Part shown: piece by piece, positions 17,411 to 26,652 of the stretch
Layout of the letters: each line of letters opens with the position of its first letter
How positions within the stretch are numbered: position 1 is the stretch's first letter
NCBI RefSeq assembly: GCF_003323735.1
Contig: NZ_QOIM01000036.1
Location: forward strand, 1-64,000
Reading direction: 5' to 3'
DNA length: 64,000 bases
Source: Streptomyces reniochalinae
GTDB taxonomy: Bacteria; Actinomycetota; Actinomycetes; Streptomycetales; Streptomycetaceae
Notes under the pieces: model-generated
Told to the model about the DNA's origin: nothing
The model's input: only the letters and a program-made list of their open reading frames with translations
Database searches by the model: none
Translations under genes and position numbers: made by a program

Positions 17411-17443
17411 GGTGACCCGGCGGTACGACGCCGCCGGGTCACC
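17411..17443 (+). terminator. terminator of CBS gene
   Basis: Perfect 13-base arms GGTGACCCGGCGG (17411-17423) and CCGCCGGGTCACC (17431-17443) with a 7-base loop, 27 bases after the CBS-protein stop. Confidence 0.8.
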
Positions 17444-17720
17444 GCGGCTCAGCAGCGTGAACGGCTGGCTGGAGAAGCGGGGCGGCGGCTGCTGCCGGTG
17501 GCTCCCACCCGGCACCTCCGCGTGAGGCGCGGGCTCACCTGCCGCCGGGCGTCCGGGGTAGGCGGGGCGTCACCCGTCGCCGGGCGTCTGATCCTCGGTG
17601 TGAGGCGCGGCGTCACCCGTCGTCGCACCGCCGGCCCGGCACGGCCGGGGTGCCCTCCGGGCGATCCCGAGGGCACCCCGTGCCGCGAGCGCCGCGCCAC
17701 GGCTGTCGGCGGGGGAGCCG
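17444..17720 (-). terminator. repeat-rich 3-prime region of molybdoenzyme operon with hairpin 17647-17679
   Basis: No gene is visible here. Close to the molybdoenzyme stop, GGGGTGCCCTC (17647-17657) and GAGGGCACCCC (17669-17679) form a perfect 11-base stem, a likely terminator for the minus-strand operon. Farther out, 17520-17630 holds diverged direct copies of a segment with GTGAGGCGCGG, GGCGTCACCCGTCG and GCCGGGCGTC. Confidence 0.5.
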
Positions 17721-19841
17721 TTACGCGCCCTGACCGGCCTCCTCCGCCCGCAGCACGCGGTCGGGGCGCAGCGGCAGGTCCCGGTGGCGCACACCCGTCG
17801 CGTGCCAGACGGCGTTGGTGATCGCCGCGGCTGCGCCGACGATGCCCAGTTCACCGACGCCCTTGATGCCGAGCGGATCGCCGGGGACCGGGTCGTCGAT
17901 CCAGTCCGCCTCGACCAGCGGGACGTCCGCGTTGGCGGCGACGTGGTAGCCCGCCAGGTCCGCGCCGATGTGCCGGCCCGAGGCGGGGTCGCGGACGGCC
18001 TCCTCGTGCAGGGCCATGGAGATGCCCCACGTCATACCGCCGACGAGCTGGCTGCGGGCGGTGAGCGGGTTGACGATGCGCCCCGCCGCGAAGACGCCCA
18101 GCATGCGGCGTACGCGGACCTCGCCGGTGTGGACGTCGACGGCCACCTCGGCGAACTGGGCCCCGAAGGAGTGCCGTTCCTTCTTCGCGAGTTCCGCCAG
18201 CAGCCGGGCCGTGTCCACACGCGCCGTGAGTCCCTCCGGCGGAACGTCCTGGCCCCTCAGCGCCAACTGGTCGCGCAGGTCCTCCGCCGCCGAGGTGACG
18301 GCCCAGGCCCAGGAGCGGGTCCCCATGGAGCCGCCCGCCACCCAGGCGGGTCCGAAGTCGCTGTCACCGATGCGGACGGTCACGCCTGCGGGGTCGACGC
18401 CGAGGACCTCGGCGGCGACGAGAGTGAGCGCCGTCCGGGCGCCCGTGCCCACGTCGGCGGCCGAGATGCGCACGGTGAAACCACCGTCGGGCTCGGCCGT
18501 GACCGAAGCGGTGGACGGTGCGGCCCCCGAGGGGTAGGTCGCGGCCGCCGTGCCGGTGCCGAGCAGCCAGCGGCCCTCGCGGCGGGTGCGGGGGCGCGGA
18601 TCGCGGTCGGCCCAGCCGAACCGGCGTGCACCCTCCGTGAAGCAGCCCAGCAGGTCGCGACTGCTGAACGGCAGCCCGGACAGCGGACCGACGGCAGGTT
18701 CGTTGCGGGCCCGCAACGCGATCGGGTCCATGCCCAGGCGTTCGGCGAGCTCGTCCAGTGCGGTCTCCACCGCGAAGGAGCCCGGCGCCTCCCCGGGCGC
18801 GCGCATCCAGGTCGGCGTCGGCACGTCCAGCTCGACGATCCGGTGTGCCGTGTGGTGGGCCTCGGCGTCGTACAGGACGCGGCCGAGGGCGGCGCTGGTC
18901 TCGACGAAGGGACGCAGCGTGGAGGTGAGGTTGAGCACCTCGTGCCCGAAGGCGCGCAGCCGCCCGTCATGGTCGGCCCCGAGCCGCACGCGCTGTGTGG
19001 TCGGACTGCGGTACCCGGTGATCGCGAACGTCTGCCGGCGGGTCAGCGCGACGCGTACCGGGCGGTCCAGCGCGGTCGCCGCCATCACCGCGGCGGCCTG
19101 GTGCGGGCGCATGCCCTTGGAGCCGAAGGCGCCACCGATGTGCTCGGAGCGCACCCGTACGGAGGCCGGGTCGAGCGAGAACATCTTGGCGAGCTCGTCC
19201 GCCACCCACATGCTGCCCTGGTTGGAGTCGAAGACCTCCAGCCGTCCGCCGTCCCACCTGGCCGTGGCGGCGTGCGGTTCCATGGCGCTGTGGTGCTGCT
19301 CCGGCGTGCTGTAGGTGGCGTCGAGTACCACGGCGGAGGCGGCCAGTTCGGCGTCCAGGTCGCCCTTGGCCGCCACCGGGCTGCCCTGGTCGGGGACGTA
19401 GGCGTCGGGCCGGTCGGCGCGGAAGGCGATGTCGTGCGCTTCCTCGTCGTACTCGACCACGAGCGCCTCGGCGGCCTCCCTGGCCTGCTCGGGGGTCTCG
19501 GCGACGACGAGCGCCACGGGCCATCCCGCGTGCGGCACCCGGTCGTTCTGGAAGACCGCGCAGGTGGGGTCGGGCGGGCCGAGGAAGGACACGTAGTCGG
19601 TCGCCACGTGCGGCGCGTTGCCGTGGTGGAGTACGGCCACCACTCCCGGCATGGCCCGTACCGCCTCGTCGTCGACGGCGCGGACGCGTCCGCGTGCGAC
19701 GGTGGAGAGCACGAACCAGCCGTGTGCCAGTTGTTCGAAATGGTGTTCGCTCGCGTACCGGGCGGCGCCCGTGACCTTGTCGCGGCCCTCGACGCGGGAG
19801 TGGGCGACCCCGACGGCCGGGGGTTTCGCCGTGGTGGTCAT
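17721..19841 (-). CDS. molybdenum cofactor-binding subunit, xanthine dehydrogenase/aldehyde oxidase family
   Basis: The large catalytic subunit (706 aa) of a three-component molybdenum hydroxylase, of the PaoC/YagR type. It carries the aldehyde-oxidase a/b hammerhead N-terminal domain (HSRVEGRDKVTGAARY, residues about 15-30). The molybdopterin-binding segments GGAFGSKGMRPHQ (near 240), WMRAPGEAPGSFAVE (near 350) and GTRSWAWA follow. The catalytic glutamate lies in IKGVGELGIVG near the C-terminus. The family hydroxylates aldehydes or N-heterocycles, passing electrons to the iron-sulfur and FAD subunits encoded just upstream. Its start overlaps the stop of the FAD-subunit gene. The substrate is not determinable from sequence. 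Confidence 0.92.
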   Translation of the reverse strand: MTTTAKPPAVGVAHSRVEGRDKVTGAARYASEHHFEQLAHGWFVLSTVARGRVRAVDDEAVRAMPGVVAVLHHGNAPHVATDYVSFLGPPDPTCAVFQNDRVPHAGWPVALVVAETPEQAREAAEALVVEYDEEAHDIAFRADRPDAYVPDQGSPVAAKGDLDAELAASAVVLDATYSTPEQHHSAMEPHAATARWDGGRLEVFDSNQGSMWVADELAKMFSLDPASVRVRSEHIGGAFGSKGMRPHQAAAVMAATALDRPVRVALTRRQTFAITGYRSPTTQRVRLGADHDGRLRAFGHEVLNLTSTLRPFVETSAALGRVLYDAEAHHTAHRIVELDVPTPTWMRAPGEAPGSFAVETALDELAERLGMDPIALRARNEPAVGPLSGLPFSSRDLLGCFTEGARRFGWADRDPRPRTRREGRWLLGTGTAAATYPSGAAPSTASVTAEPDGGFTVRISAADVGTGARTALTLVAAEVLGVDPAGVTVRIGDSDFGPAWVAGGSMGTRSWAWAVTSAAEDLRDQLALRGQDVPPEGLTARVDTARLLAELAKKERHSFGAQFAEVAVDVHTGEVRVRRMLGVFAAGRIVNPLTARSQLVGGMTWGISMALHEEAVRDPASGRHIGADLAGYHVAANADVPLVEADWIDDPVPGDPLGIKGVGELGIVGAAAAITNAVWHATGVRHRDLPLRPDRVLRAEEAGQGA

Positions 19842-20830
19842 CGGGCGGCCTCCTCGGCCAGTTCGGTGAGCAGGGCGAGCACCAGATTGCGCATCAGGGG
19901 CACCTTGTAGGCGTTGAGCGGCAGGGCCTCGGCAGCGGCCAGTTCGGCGTCGACGGCCTGAGCGAACGCGGCACCCGAGGCCGGCTGCCCGGTCAGTACG
20001 CGTTCGGCGACGCGGGCCCGCCAGGGGCGCGAGGCGACGGCGCCGAAGGCCAGCCGCACCTCGCGCACCACGCCCTCCGACACGTCGAGCGCGGCGGCCG
20101 CCGAGCCGATGGCGAACGCGTACGAGGCCCGCTCGCGGACCTTGCGGTAGCGCGACCGCGCCGCCACCGGGGCGGGCGGCAGCGTCACCGAGGTGATCAA
20201 CGCGCCCGGAGGCAGCGCCGTTTCGAGGTGCGGGGTCTCGCCCACCGGCAAGTAGAAGTCGGCGAGCGGCAGCTCCGCGGCCCCCTCGGCCGTCTCGTAG
20301 GTGACGACGGCGTCGAAGGCGGCCAGTGCCACCCCCATGTCCGAGGGGTGGACGGCCACGCAGTGCTCGGAGGCGCCGAGGATCGCGTGGTTGTGGTGCT
20401 CGCCGGTGCGGGCCGGGCAGCCGGATCCGGGCGAGCGCTTGTTGCAGGGGAGCGCGGTGTCGGTGAAGTAGGCGCAGCGGGTGCGCTGCAAAAGGTTGCC
20501 GCCCACGGTCGCCATGTTGCGCAGCTGGCCGGAGGCCCCCTCCAGGACCGCCTGGGCCAGCGCGGGGTAGTGGCGCCGGATCTGAGGATGGGCGGCGAGG
20601 TCGCTGTTGGTGACCGTGGCGCCCACACGCAGTCCGCCGTCGTCGGTGGGCTCGATACGGTCCAGCGGCAGCGCGCGCACGTCGACGAGCTGCCCAGGAC
20701 GCTCCACCCCGGCCTTCATCAGGTCGACGAGGTTGGTGCCGCCGGCCAGGCAGCGTGCCTGCGGGTCGGCGTCGAGCAGGGCGACGGCGCCGCCGACATC
20801 CCGTGCCCGCTCGTAGGTGAACTCCTTCAC
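19838..20830 (-). CDS. FAD-binding subunit of molybdenum hydroxylase, with extra Fe-S cysteines
   Basis: The medium subunit (330 aa) of the molybdoenzyme. The FAD loops LAGGTNLVDLMK (near residue 29) and GASGQLRNMATVGGNLLQ (near 105) are conserved. Directly after the second loop is a cysteine-rich insertion (TRCAYF, PCNKRSPGSGCPAR, SEHC). In PaoB-type subunits the matching segment binds an additional 4Fe-4S cluster, so this enzyme is probably of the periplasmic-aldehyde-oxidoreductase type. Start GTG 20830 overlaps the upstream TGA in a GTGA junction. The gene order small-medium-large follows the usual operon. Confidence 0.9.
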   Translation of the reverse strand: MKEFTYERARDVGGAVALLDADPQARCLAGGTNLVDLMKAGVERPGQLVDVRALPLDRIEPTDDGGLRVGATVTNSDLAAHPQIRRHYPALAQAVLEGASGQLRNMATVGGNLLQRTRCAYFTDTALPCNKRSPGSGCPARTGEHHNHAILGASEHCVAVHPSDMGVALAAFDAVVTYETAEGAAELPLADFYLPVGETPHLETALPPGALITSVTLPPAPVAARSRYRKVRERASYAFAIGSAAAALDVSEGVVREVRLAFGAVASRPWRARVAERVLTGQPASGAAFAQAVDAELAAAEALPLNAYKVPLMRNLVLALLTELAEEAAR

Positions 20831-21408
20831 GCGGCGGGCTCCTTCGTCTCCTTCTGGGGCTCTTCGGCGGTCCGTCCGCCCGTCTGCTCGGCGGCGTGCG
20901 CGACCGCCTGGACGATCGACACGTAGGCGCCGCAGCGGCACAGGTTGCCGCTCATCCGCTCCCGTATCTCCTCCGGGGTCAGGGCGGGCGGTCCGGCCTC
21001 GGGCCGCACGTCCTCGGTCGCGGCGCTCGGCCAGCCCGCCGCGTGCTCCTCCAGTACGGCGAGCGCGGAACAGATCTGGCCCGGCGTGCAGTAGCCGCAC
21101 TGGAACCCGTCGAGGTCGAGGAAGGCCTGCTGCACGGGGTGCAGGTGCTCGCCGTTGGCCACGCCTTCGATCGTGGTGACGTCCTCGTCCCCCACCGCGA
21201 CCGCGAGTTGCAGGCAGGAGACGACGCGCCGGCCGCCGACGAGCACCGTGCAGGCGCCGCACTGGCCCTGGTCGCAGCCCTTCTTGGTGCCGGTCAGCTC
21301 GAGGCGCTCGCGCAGCGCGTCGAGCAGGGTGGTGCGGTGATCGACGGTCAGGGTGTGTTTCTCTCCGTTGACGGTCAACGTGATCGCGCTGGCAGTGGCA
21401 GGAGCCAT
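20827..21408 (-). CDS. 2Fe-2S subunit of molybdenum hydroxylase
   Basis: The small electron-transfer subunit (193 aa). The plant-ferredoxin-like cluster ligands are CDQGQCGACTVLV (near residues 44-56). The second 2Fe-2S cluster is bound by CGYCTPGQI (near 103) and NLCRCGAY (near 160). There is no twin-arginine signal in the N-terminus MAPATASAITLTVNG, so the complex should be cytoplasmic. Start ATG 21408 follows GAAAGAAG. It is the first gene of the three-gene operon, divergent from a TetR gene across paired operators. No dedicated XdhC-type cofactor-insertion gene is linked. Confidence 0.92.
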   Translation of the reverse strand: MAPATASAITLTVNGEKHTLTVDHRTTLLDALRERLELTGTKKGCDQGQCGACTVLVGGRRVVSCLQLAVAVGDEDVTTIEGVANGEHLHPVQQAFLDLDGFQCGYCTPGQICSALAVLEEHAAGWPSAATEDVRPEAGPPALTPEEIRERMSGNLCRCGAYVSIVQAVAHAAEQTGGRTAEEPQKETKEPAA

Positions 21409-21532
21409 GGGCGGCTTCTTTCGAAAGTGCGGTGCGGGACGAGTCGGTTGGGCGCGTGCGGTGTGCGCGGCGGGTGCGGCAGGCGGCCCTGGGCCACTGT
21501 GCCGTCGTCCGCCGCTATGGTGAGAAGACGGG

Positions 21533-21588
21533 AAGCGGACAACTGTCCATGTGCGGTCGTCCCGAACGTAGAGGACAGTTGTCCGCTT
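21533..21588. promoter_or_regulatory. twin palindromic TetR operators between divergent genes
   Basis: AAGCGGACAACTGTCC (21533-21548) and GGACAGTTGTCCGCTT (21573-21588) are exact reverse complements. Each contains a near-palindromic core GGACA-NN-TGTCC, so there are two operators whose centres are 36 bases apart. They lie between the divergent molybdoenzyme operon (start 21408) and the TetR gene (start 21662). This is the classical layout for a repressor that controls both the operon and itself. Confidence 0.8.
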
Positions 21589-21661
21589 TCGCAAGAGCCC
21601 TCCGCGCCGACGCCCGTGCCGCGCGGGTGGTTCGACGGCGGGACGACGGAGAGGAGCACGA

Positions 21662-22267
21662 GTGCGGGACCCCAAGCCGAAGGCGCCGCTGCGCTCGGAC
21701 GCGCAGCGCAATCGCGAGCGCATCCTCGAAGTGGCCCTGGCGGAGCTGACCCGCGCGGCGGACGCGCCGCTGAGCGCCATCGCGAAGAAGGCGTGCGTCG
21801 GCCAGGGCACCTTCTACCGGAACTTCCCCAGCAGAGAGGCGCTGGTCCTGGAGGTCTACCGCTACGAGGTCCAGCAGGTGGCCGACACGGCTGACCAACT
21901 GCTCAGGACCCGGCCGCCGGACCGCGCGCTGCGCGAGTGGATGGACCGGCTCGCCCAGTACGCGATGGCCAAGGCGGGACTGGCCGATGCGCTGCGCAAG
22001 GCCACCAGCGCGCGCGGCACGCTCGCCGGCCTCGGGCACGGCCCGCTGACCAGGGCCATCGGCGCGCTCATCGAAGCCAACGAGGGTGCCGGAACGATCC
22101 GCCCCGGCGTGACCCCCGAGGACTTCCTCCTCGCCATCGCGGGCCTGTGGCAGATCGACCCGCACACCGACTGGCGTTCCCGCGCGAGCCGCCTGATGGA
22201 CCTGGTGATGGACGGCCTGCGCGCGGGCGCCCCCGGCCCGGCGCACCGCCCCGGTGCCCGGGAGTGA
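21662..22267 (+). CDS. TetR family transcriptional regulator of molybdoenzyme operon
   Basis: A 201-aa TetR repressor. The N-terminal helix-turn-helix spans about residues 17-62 (RERILEVALAELTR, then IAKKACVGQGTFYRNFPSRE with the recognition helix). The remaining helical domain should bind a small ligand. Start GTG 21662 is supported by GAGAGGAG just upstream. It is transcribed away from the molybdenum hydroxylase operon, and two exact inverted operator copies lie between them, so it very probably represses the operon until an inducer, perhaps the enzyme substrate, is present. Confidence 0.9.
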   Translation: MRDPKPKAPLRSDAQRNRERILEVALAELTRAADAPLSAIAKKACVGQGTFYRNFPSREALVLEVYRYEVQQVADTADQLLRTRPPDRALREWMDRLAQYAMAKAGLADALRKATSARGTLAGLGHGPLTRAIGALIEANEGAGTIRPGVTPEDFLLAIAGLWQIDPHTDWRSRASRLMDLVMDGLRAGAPGPAHRPGARE

Positions 22268-22360
22268 CGCCGGGGCCACCCGCCTCCTCCCCTTCGGTCC
22301 GACGACCGTCCGTGCCACCGAGGGGGCACACGACCGGCCGGCCACCGACGAACCCGGTCG

Positions 22361-23197
22361 CTACCGGCCCCGCCACTGAGGGGAGCGCTTCTCCGCGAAG
22401 GCGCGCGGGCCCTCCTGGGCGTCCTCGGAGTCGAGCACGGCGCGGTAGCGGGGCAGCTCACCGCTGCGCATGCGCGCGTAGGCCGTCTCGACGTCGAGCG
22501 CCTCCGTCTCGCGCAGCACCTCCTTGACGGCGCGGAGCGCCAGCGGCGCACCCTGTGCGACCCGCCGGCCGAGCGCCAGCGCGGCGTCGACGGCCGTACC
22601 GTGGCCACCCGAGACCTGGTTCACCAGTCCCCAGCGGACGGCCTCGGCAGCGCCCATCCGCCGCCCGGTGAGCAGCATCTCGTTCGCGACGGCGCGCGGC
22701 AGCCGCCTGGGCAGGCGCAGCACACCGCCCGAGTCGGCGATCATGCCGATGCCGACCTCCGGGAGGCCGAACTCGGCGTGCTCCTCGGCCACGACCAGGT
22801 CGGCGGCCAGCGCGAGTTCGAAACCGCCGCCCACCGCGAGCCCGTTGACCGCCGCGATCACGGGCTTGTCCAGGGCGAAGAACTCCGTCAGCCCGGCGAA
22901 GCCGCCGGGTCCGTGGTCGGCCTCGATGCCCTCTCCGCCGGCTGCCGCCGCCTTGAGATCCCATCCCGCGGAGAAGAACCGCGGCCCGCCGCCGGTGAGC
23001 ACGGCGGCACGCAGCCCCTCGTCCCGCCGCAGCCGGTCGAAGGCCGCGTACAGCTTGCGGCTGGTGGGCACATCGATCGCGTTGGCCTTCGGCCGGTCCA
23101 GCGTGATCACCAGGACGCCGTCGCACACCTGTGTCGTGACCGGTTCCGCCTGCTCGCCTCCGTGTCCGTCCACGGCCTTCTCCTCTCCTTGGCTCAC
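22361..23197 (-). CDS. CaiD-like enoyl-CoA hydratase (carnitinyl-CoA dehydratase)
   Basis: A 278-aa crotonase-fold protein that closely follows E. coli CaiD, which interconverts crotonobetainyl-CoA and L-carnitinyl-CoA. Shared stretches include [63 protein letters not shown] and the C-terminal [12 protein letters not shown]. The catalytic glutamate sits in the FGLPEVGIG segment. An N-terminal extension of about 20 residues precedes the core. Start GTG 23197 has GGAGGACGAAG upstream and overlaps the stop of the CoA-ligase gene. It is the last gene of a four-gene operon, and the context supports crotonobetaine/carnitine use. Confidence 0.85.
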   Translation of the reverse strand: MSQGEEKAVDGHGGEQAEPVTTQVCDGVLVITLDRPKANAIDVPTSRKLYAAFDRLRRDEGLRAAVLTGGGPRFFSAGWDLKAAAAGGEGIEADHGPGGFAGLTEFFALDKPVIAAVNGLAVGGGFELALAADLVVAEEHAEFGLPEVGIGMIADSGGVLRLPRRLPRAVANEMLLTGRRMGAAEAVRWGLVNQVSGGHGTAVDAALALGRRVAQGAPLALRAVKEVLRETEALDVETAYARMRSGELPRYRAVLDSEDAQEGPRAFAEKRSPQWRGR

Positions 23198-25479
23198 GTG
23201 CTTCGTCCTCCTTCTTCGCGCTTCACGTCCGACTTCTTCGTGTCTGATGTCCGGCTTCCGTGCGCCTCGTGTCCGATGAGCGCGTCGACGGCCACCGCGC
23301 CCTGCCCCGAGGGCAGGACGAGCAGCGGGTTGACGTCGATCTCGGCGACCGCGGCGTGGCGCGCGTAACGGGCGACGGCGTGCACCGCGTCGACGGCCGC
23401 CGCCAGGTCACCCTCAGGGCCGCCCCTGAAGCCCCGCAGCACGGGCCAGATCCGCAGCGACGCGAGCGCTTCCTCGATCTGCTCGCGCCCTGCGGGCAGC
23501 AGCAGCGTCGCCGTGTCCCGTACGAGTTCGACCAGCACGCCGCCGGCACCGACCGTGAGGGCGTGCCCGAACTGCGGATCGCGGCGGACGCCGACGATCA
23601 GTTCGGCCACCGGCTCCGGCACCATCTCTTCGACGAGGAAGCGCTCGGCGAGGGGGGTCATCGCGCGGACCGCCTCGCGCACCGCCTCGCGGTCGGTGAG
23701 CCCGACCCGCACGCCGCCGACCTCGCTCTTGTGCGCGAGAGCGGGCGAGAGCGCCTTGACGACCACGGGGAAGCCCAGCTCGGCGGCCAGGTCCGCGGCC
23801 TCGTCCGGCGCCCGGGTGGCCGGCTGCCGTGTGACGCGCCCCCGGGGCACCCGCACGCCGTGTGCGGACAGCGCCTGCTTGGCGGCGTACTCATCCAGCG
23901 GTGCCGGCGGCTCCGCGCCCGGAGCGGCGGGGTCGGGTGCGGCTGCCCCGGCCGGTTGCCGGGTGCCCTCCCTCAGGTGCCGCCGGTGCGCCCTGCCGAT
24001 CTCGCCTGCCGCGACGATCGCGCGCACGCAGTCGGCCATGCCGTGCATCGGCGCGACGCCGCGCGCCAGCAGCCGGCCGCCGACGTCCTCCGGCAGCCCC
24101 TCGGGCAGTGAGCTGACCACACAGGCCGGTGCGCCGGTCGTCTGGGCCGCCGCCGTGTAGGCGTCCATCGTGGTCGTCCACAGCCCCGGTGCGCAGCGGT
24201 CGCCGCGCGGGAGGTCGAGCAGCAGCAGGTTGAGGTCGAAACCCGAGCCCTGGAGCGCGGTGAAGCAGGCGTGCTGGGCCTCCGCGTCGCCCCAGATGTA
24301 GGTGTGGTAGTCGAGCGGGTTGGCCACGTGGACGTGGTCGCCCAGCACCTGGCGCAGCCGGGCGGCCACGTCGGCGGGCAGCTCGGGCAGGTGTGCGCCG
24401 TGCTGCTGTGCGGCGTCGGCGATCAGCGCCGCCTCACCGCCGGAGCAGCTCGCGGAGGTGACGCGGGTCCCGGTGAGCGCCCCGTGCACGTGCAGGAGTT
24501 TCAGCGTCTCCAGGAAGGTGCCGACCTCGTGCACGCGCGCGACGCCGAGCCGGCGGAAGAGCGCGTCGCACAGCACGTCCGAGCCCGCGAGGGAACTGGT
24601 GTGACTCAGGTTGGCGCGTGCGCCCAGTTCGGAGGTGCCTGTTTTGAGCGCCACCACCGGCACGCCCGCGTCGAGGGCCCTGAGCGCGGCCCGCGAGAAG
24701 CCCGGCACATCGTCGATGCCCTCCAGGTGCAGCCCGATGGCGCTCACCCGCGGGTCGTCGAGCATGCTCTCGATGAGCTCGGGCACGCCGGTCACCGCGC
24801 CGTTGCCTGCCGTGACGACGTAGGCGAGCGGCACCGAACGGCGCTGCATGGTGAGGTTCTGGGCGATGTTGCCGCTCTGGGTGACGACCGCCACCCCGCT
24901 CGCGACCCTCGCGCCGCCCTGCTGGTCGGGCCACAGGGCGCTGCCGTCGAGGTAGTTGAGCACGCCGATGCAGTTCGGGCCGATGACCGGCATGCCTGCT
25001 GCCGCCTCGCGCAACTCCTCCTGGAGCCGGGCGCCGTCCGCGCCGTCCTCGGCGAACCCCGCCGCGTAGCACACCGCGCCGCCCGCGCCGCGTGCGGCGA
25101 GTTGTGCGAGCACGGGGACGGCCGCCGTGTTCGGTACGGCGACCAGTGCCGCGTCGGGTGCCTCGGGCAGTTCGGCCACGGTGCGGTGACAGGGCAGGCC
25201 CTCGATGTGCTCTCTTCGCGGGTGCACGGGCCAGATCCGGCCGGTGTAACCGATGGCGCGGCACTGCCGTACCGCCTCGGCCGCGCTCGCCCCGCCGACC
25301 ACGGCGATGTGCCGCGGAGCGAGCAACCGCCGCAGCCGCCGCGAACGGTCGCTCCCCGCCTCCGCGGTGCGGGAGGGCTCCGCCTCCGCGGTACGGGAGG
25401 GCTCCGCGCCGCGGTGCGGTTCCGCTCGCGGGCCGTATCCCGTGGGTGTCTCGTCGGTCTCGTCGCTGCGCCCCGTCAT
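23194..25479 (-). CDS. acyl-CoA synthetase, NDP-forming (acetate-CoA ligase family)
   Basis: A 761-aa fused ADP-forming acyl-CoA ligase. Order: a CoA-binding Rossmann domain ([20 protein letters not shown], about residues 55-75, and [11 protein letters not shown]), a succinyl-CoA-ligase-like domain with the phosphohistidine-type segment [10 protein letters not shown] (near 315), then a C-terminal ATP-grasp domain ([18 protein letters not shown], then [20 protein letters not shown]). It would activate an acid such as gamma-butyrobetaine, crotonobetaine or carnitine. The N-terminus carries two copies of an EPSRTAEA repeat. The ATG overlaps the preceding TGA by one base (TGATG). Substrate is inferred from the CaiD-like and thioesterase neighbours. 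Confidence 0.85.
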   Translation of the reverse strand: MTGRSDETDETPTGYGPRAEPHRGAEPSRTAEAEPSRTAEAGSDRSRRLRRLLAPRHIAVVGGASAAEAVRQCRAIGYTGRIWPVHPRREHIEGLPCHRTVAELPEAPDAALVAVPNTAAVPVLAQLAARGAGGAVCYAAGFAEDGADGARLQEELREAAAGMPVIGPNCIGVLNYLDGSALWPDQQGGARVASGVAVVTQSGNIAQNLTMQRRSVPLAYVVTAGNGAVTGVPELIESMLDDPRVSAIGLHLEGIDDVPGFSRAALRALDAGVPVVALKTGTSELGARANLSHTSSLAGSDVLCDALFRRLGVARVHEVGTFLETLKLLHVHGALTGTRVTSASCSGGEAALIADAAQQHGAHLPELPADVAARLRQVLGDHVHVANPLDYHTYIWGDAEAQHACFTALQGSGFDLNLLLLDLPRGDRCAPGLWTTTMDAYTAAAQTTGAPACVVSSLPEGLPEDVGGRLLARGVAPMHGMADCVRAIVAAGEIGRAHRRHLREGTRQPAGAAAPDPAAPGAEPPAPLDEYAAKQALSAHGVRVPRGRVTRQPATRAPDEAADLAAELGFPVVVKALSPALAHKSEVGGVRVGLTDREAVREAVRAMTPLAERFLVEEMVPEPVAELIVGVRRDPQFGHALTVGAGGVLVELVRDTATLLLPAGREQIEEALASLRIWPVLRGFRGGPEGDLAAAVDAVHAVARYARHAAVAEIDVNPLLVLPSGQGAVAVDALIGHEAHGSRTSDTKKSDVKREEGGRST

Positions 25480-26639
25480 CAGGAGCCCAGAGGACGCAGC
25501 ATGGAGCGGGAGATGATGTGGCGCTGGATCTCGCTGGTGCCGTCCCAGATGCGTTCGACACGCGCGTCGCGCCAGTACCGTTCGACGGGGAGCTCCTCCA
25601 TGAGCCCCATGCCGCCGAATATCTGCACCGCCTGGTCGGTGATCCTGGCCAGTGCCTCGGTGGCGTAGAGCTTGGCCATGGCCACGTCCTGGTCGGTCAT
25701 GAGCCCCTGGTCCTGCTTCCACGCGGCCCGCAGGGTCAGCAGCTCGGCGGCCTCCAGCTCGGTCGCCATGTCCGCGAGCGGGAAGCCGACTCCCTGGAAG
25801 CGCCCGATCGGCCGGCCGAACTGCTCCCTCTCGGCCGCCCACCGGGTCGTCATCTCCAGGACCCGGCGCGCGCGCCCCACACTGGTCGCGGCGACGGAGA
25901 GCCGGCTGGCGCCCAGCCACTCGCCCATCAGCTCGAAGCCCCTGCCCTCTTCGCCGAGCCGCTGCGCTGTGGCGACGCGGACGTCGGTGAAGGAGAGTTC
26001 GCACTGGTGGTAGCCGCGGTGCGAGACGCACGCCGAACCGCGCCGCACCTCGACCCCGGGGGTGTCGAGGTCCACGAGGAACGCGGTGATCAGGCTCTTG
26101 GTGCCGCGTGCCGTCTCCTCGGTGCCGGTGGCGGCGAACAGGACGGCGAAGTCGGCGGCGTCCGCGTGGCTGATGAAGTGCTTGGTGCCGTTGAGGACGT
26201 AGCCGCCGCCGTCCCGCTCGGCGCGCGTCTTCATGCTCCGTACGTCCGACCCGGCGCCCGGCTCCGTCATGGCCAGACAGTCGTGCCGCTCACCCCTGAT
26301 CGTCGGCAGCAGGTACCGTTCCCGCTGCTCGCCCTGGCAGGCCTCCAGGATGTTGCTGGGGCGCGCGACGAGCATCTGCAACGCGTATCCGGTGCGTCCC
26401 AGTTCGCGTTCGACCAGGGCCATGCTCACCGCGTCGAGCCCGGCACCGCCCAGCTCCGCCGGCATGTTCGCTGCGTAGAGTCCGGCGTCGAGCGCCTTCT
26501 TCCTGATCCGCCGGGCCAGTTGCGGCGGTACCTCGTCCGTCCGCTCCACCTCGTCGGCGTGCGGGTCGAGTTCCGTGGTGACGAACTTGCGCACCGTCTC
26601 CACGATCATCCGCTGTTCGTCCGTCAGCGCGAACTGCAT
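25479..26639 (-). CDS. acyl-CoA dehydrogenase with Asp at the usual catalytic Glu position
   Basis: A 386-aa FAD-dependent acyl-CoA dehydrogenase. Family features are AMTEPGAGSDV (near residue 122, FAD/substrate loop), LNGTKHFIS, REQFGRPIGRFQ (near 270) and QIFGGMGLMEELPVERYWRD (near 340). At the site where most members have the catalytic base in YEGT, it reads IWDGTSEIQ, an aspartate instead of glutamate. In this operon a gamma-butyrobetainyl-CoA or related dehydrogenase would feed crotonobetainyl-CoA to the CaiD-like hydratase; that is inference. ATG 26639 follows GAGGGAG, 13 bases after the thioesterase gene. Confidence 0.88.
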   Translation of the reverse strand: MQFALTDEQRMIVETVRKFVTTELDPHADEVERTDEVPPQLARRIRKKALDAGLYAANMPAELGGAGLDAVSMALVERELGRTGYALQMLVARPSNILEACQGEQRERYLLPTIRGERHDCLAMTEPGAGSDVRSMKTRAERDGGGYVLNGTKHFISHADAADFAVLFAATGTEETARGTKSLITAFLVDLDTPGVEVRRGSACVSHRGYHQCELSFTDVRVATAQRLGEEGRGFELMGEWLGASRLSVAATSVGRARRVLEMTTRWAAEREQFGRPIGRFQGVGFPLADMATELEAAELLTLRAAWKQDQGLMTDQDVAMAKLYATEALARITDQAVQIFGGMGLMEELPVERYWRDARVERIWDGTSEIQRHIISRSMLRPLGS

Positions 26640-26652
26640 GTGCTGTGCTCCC

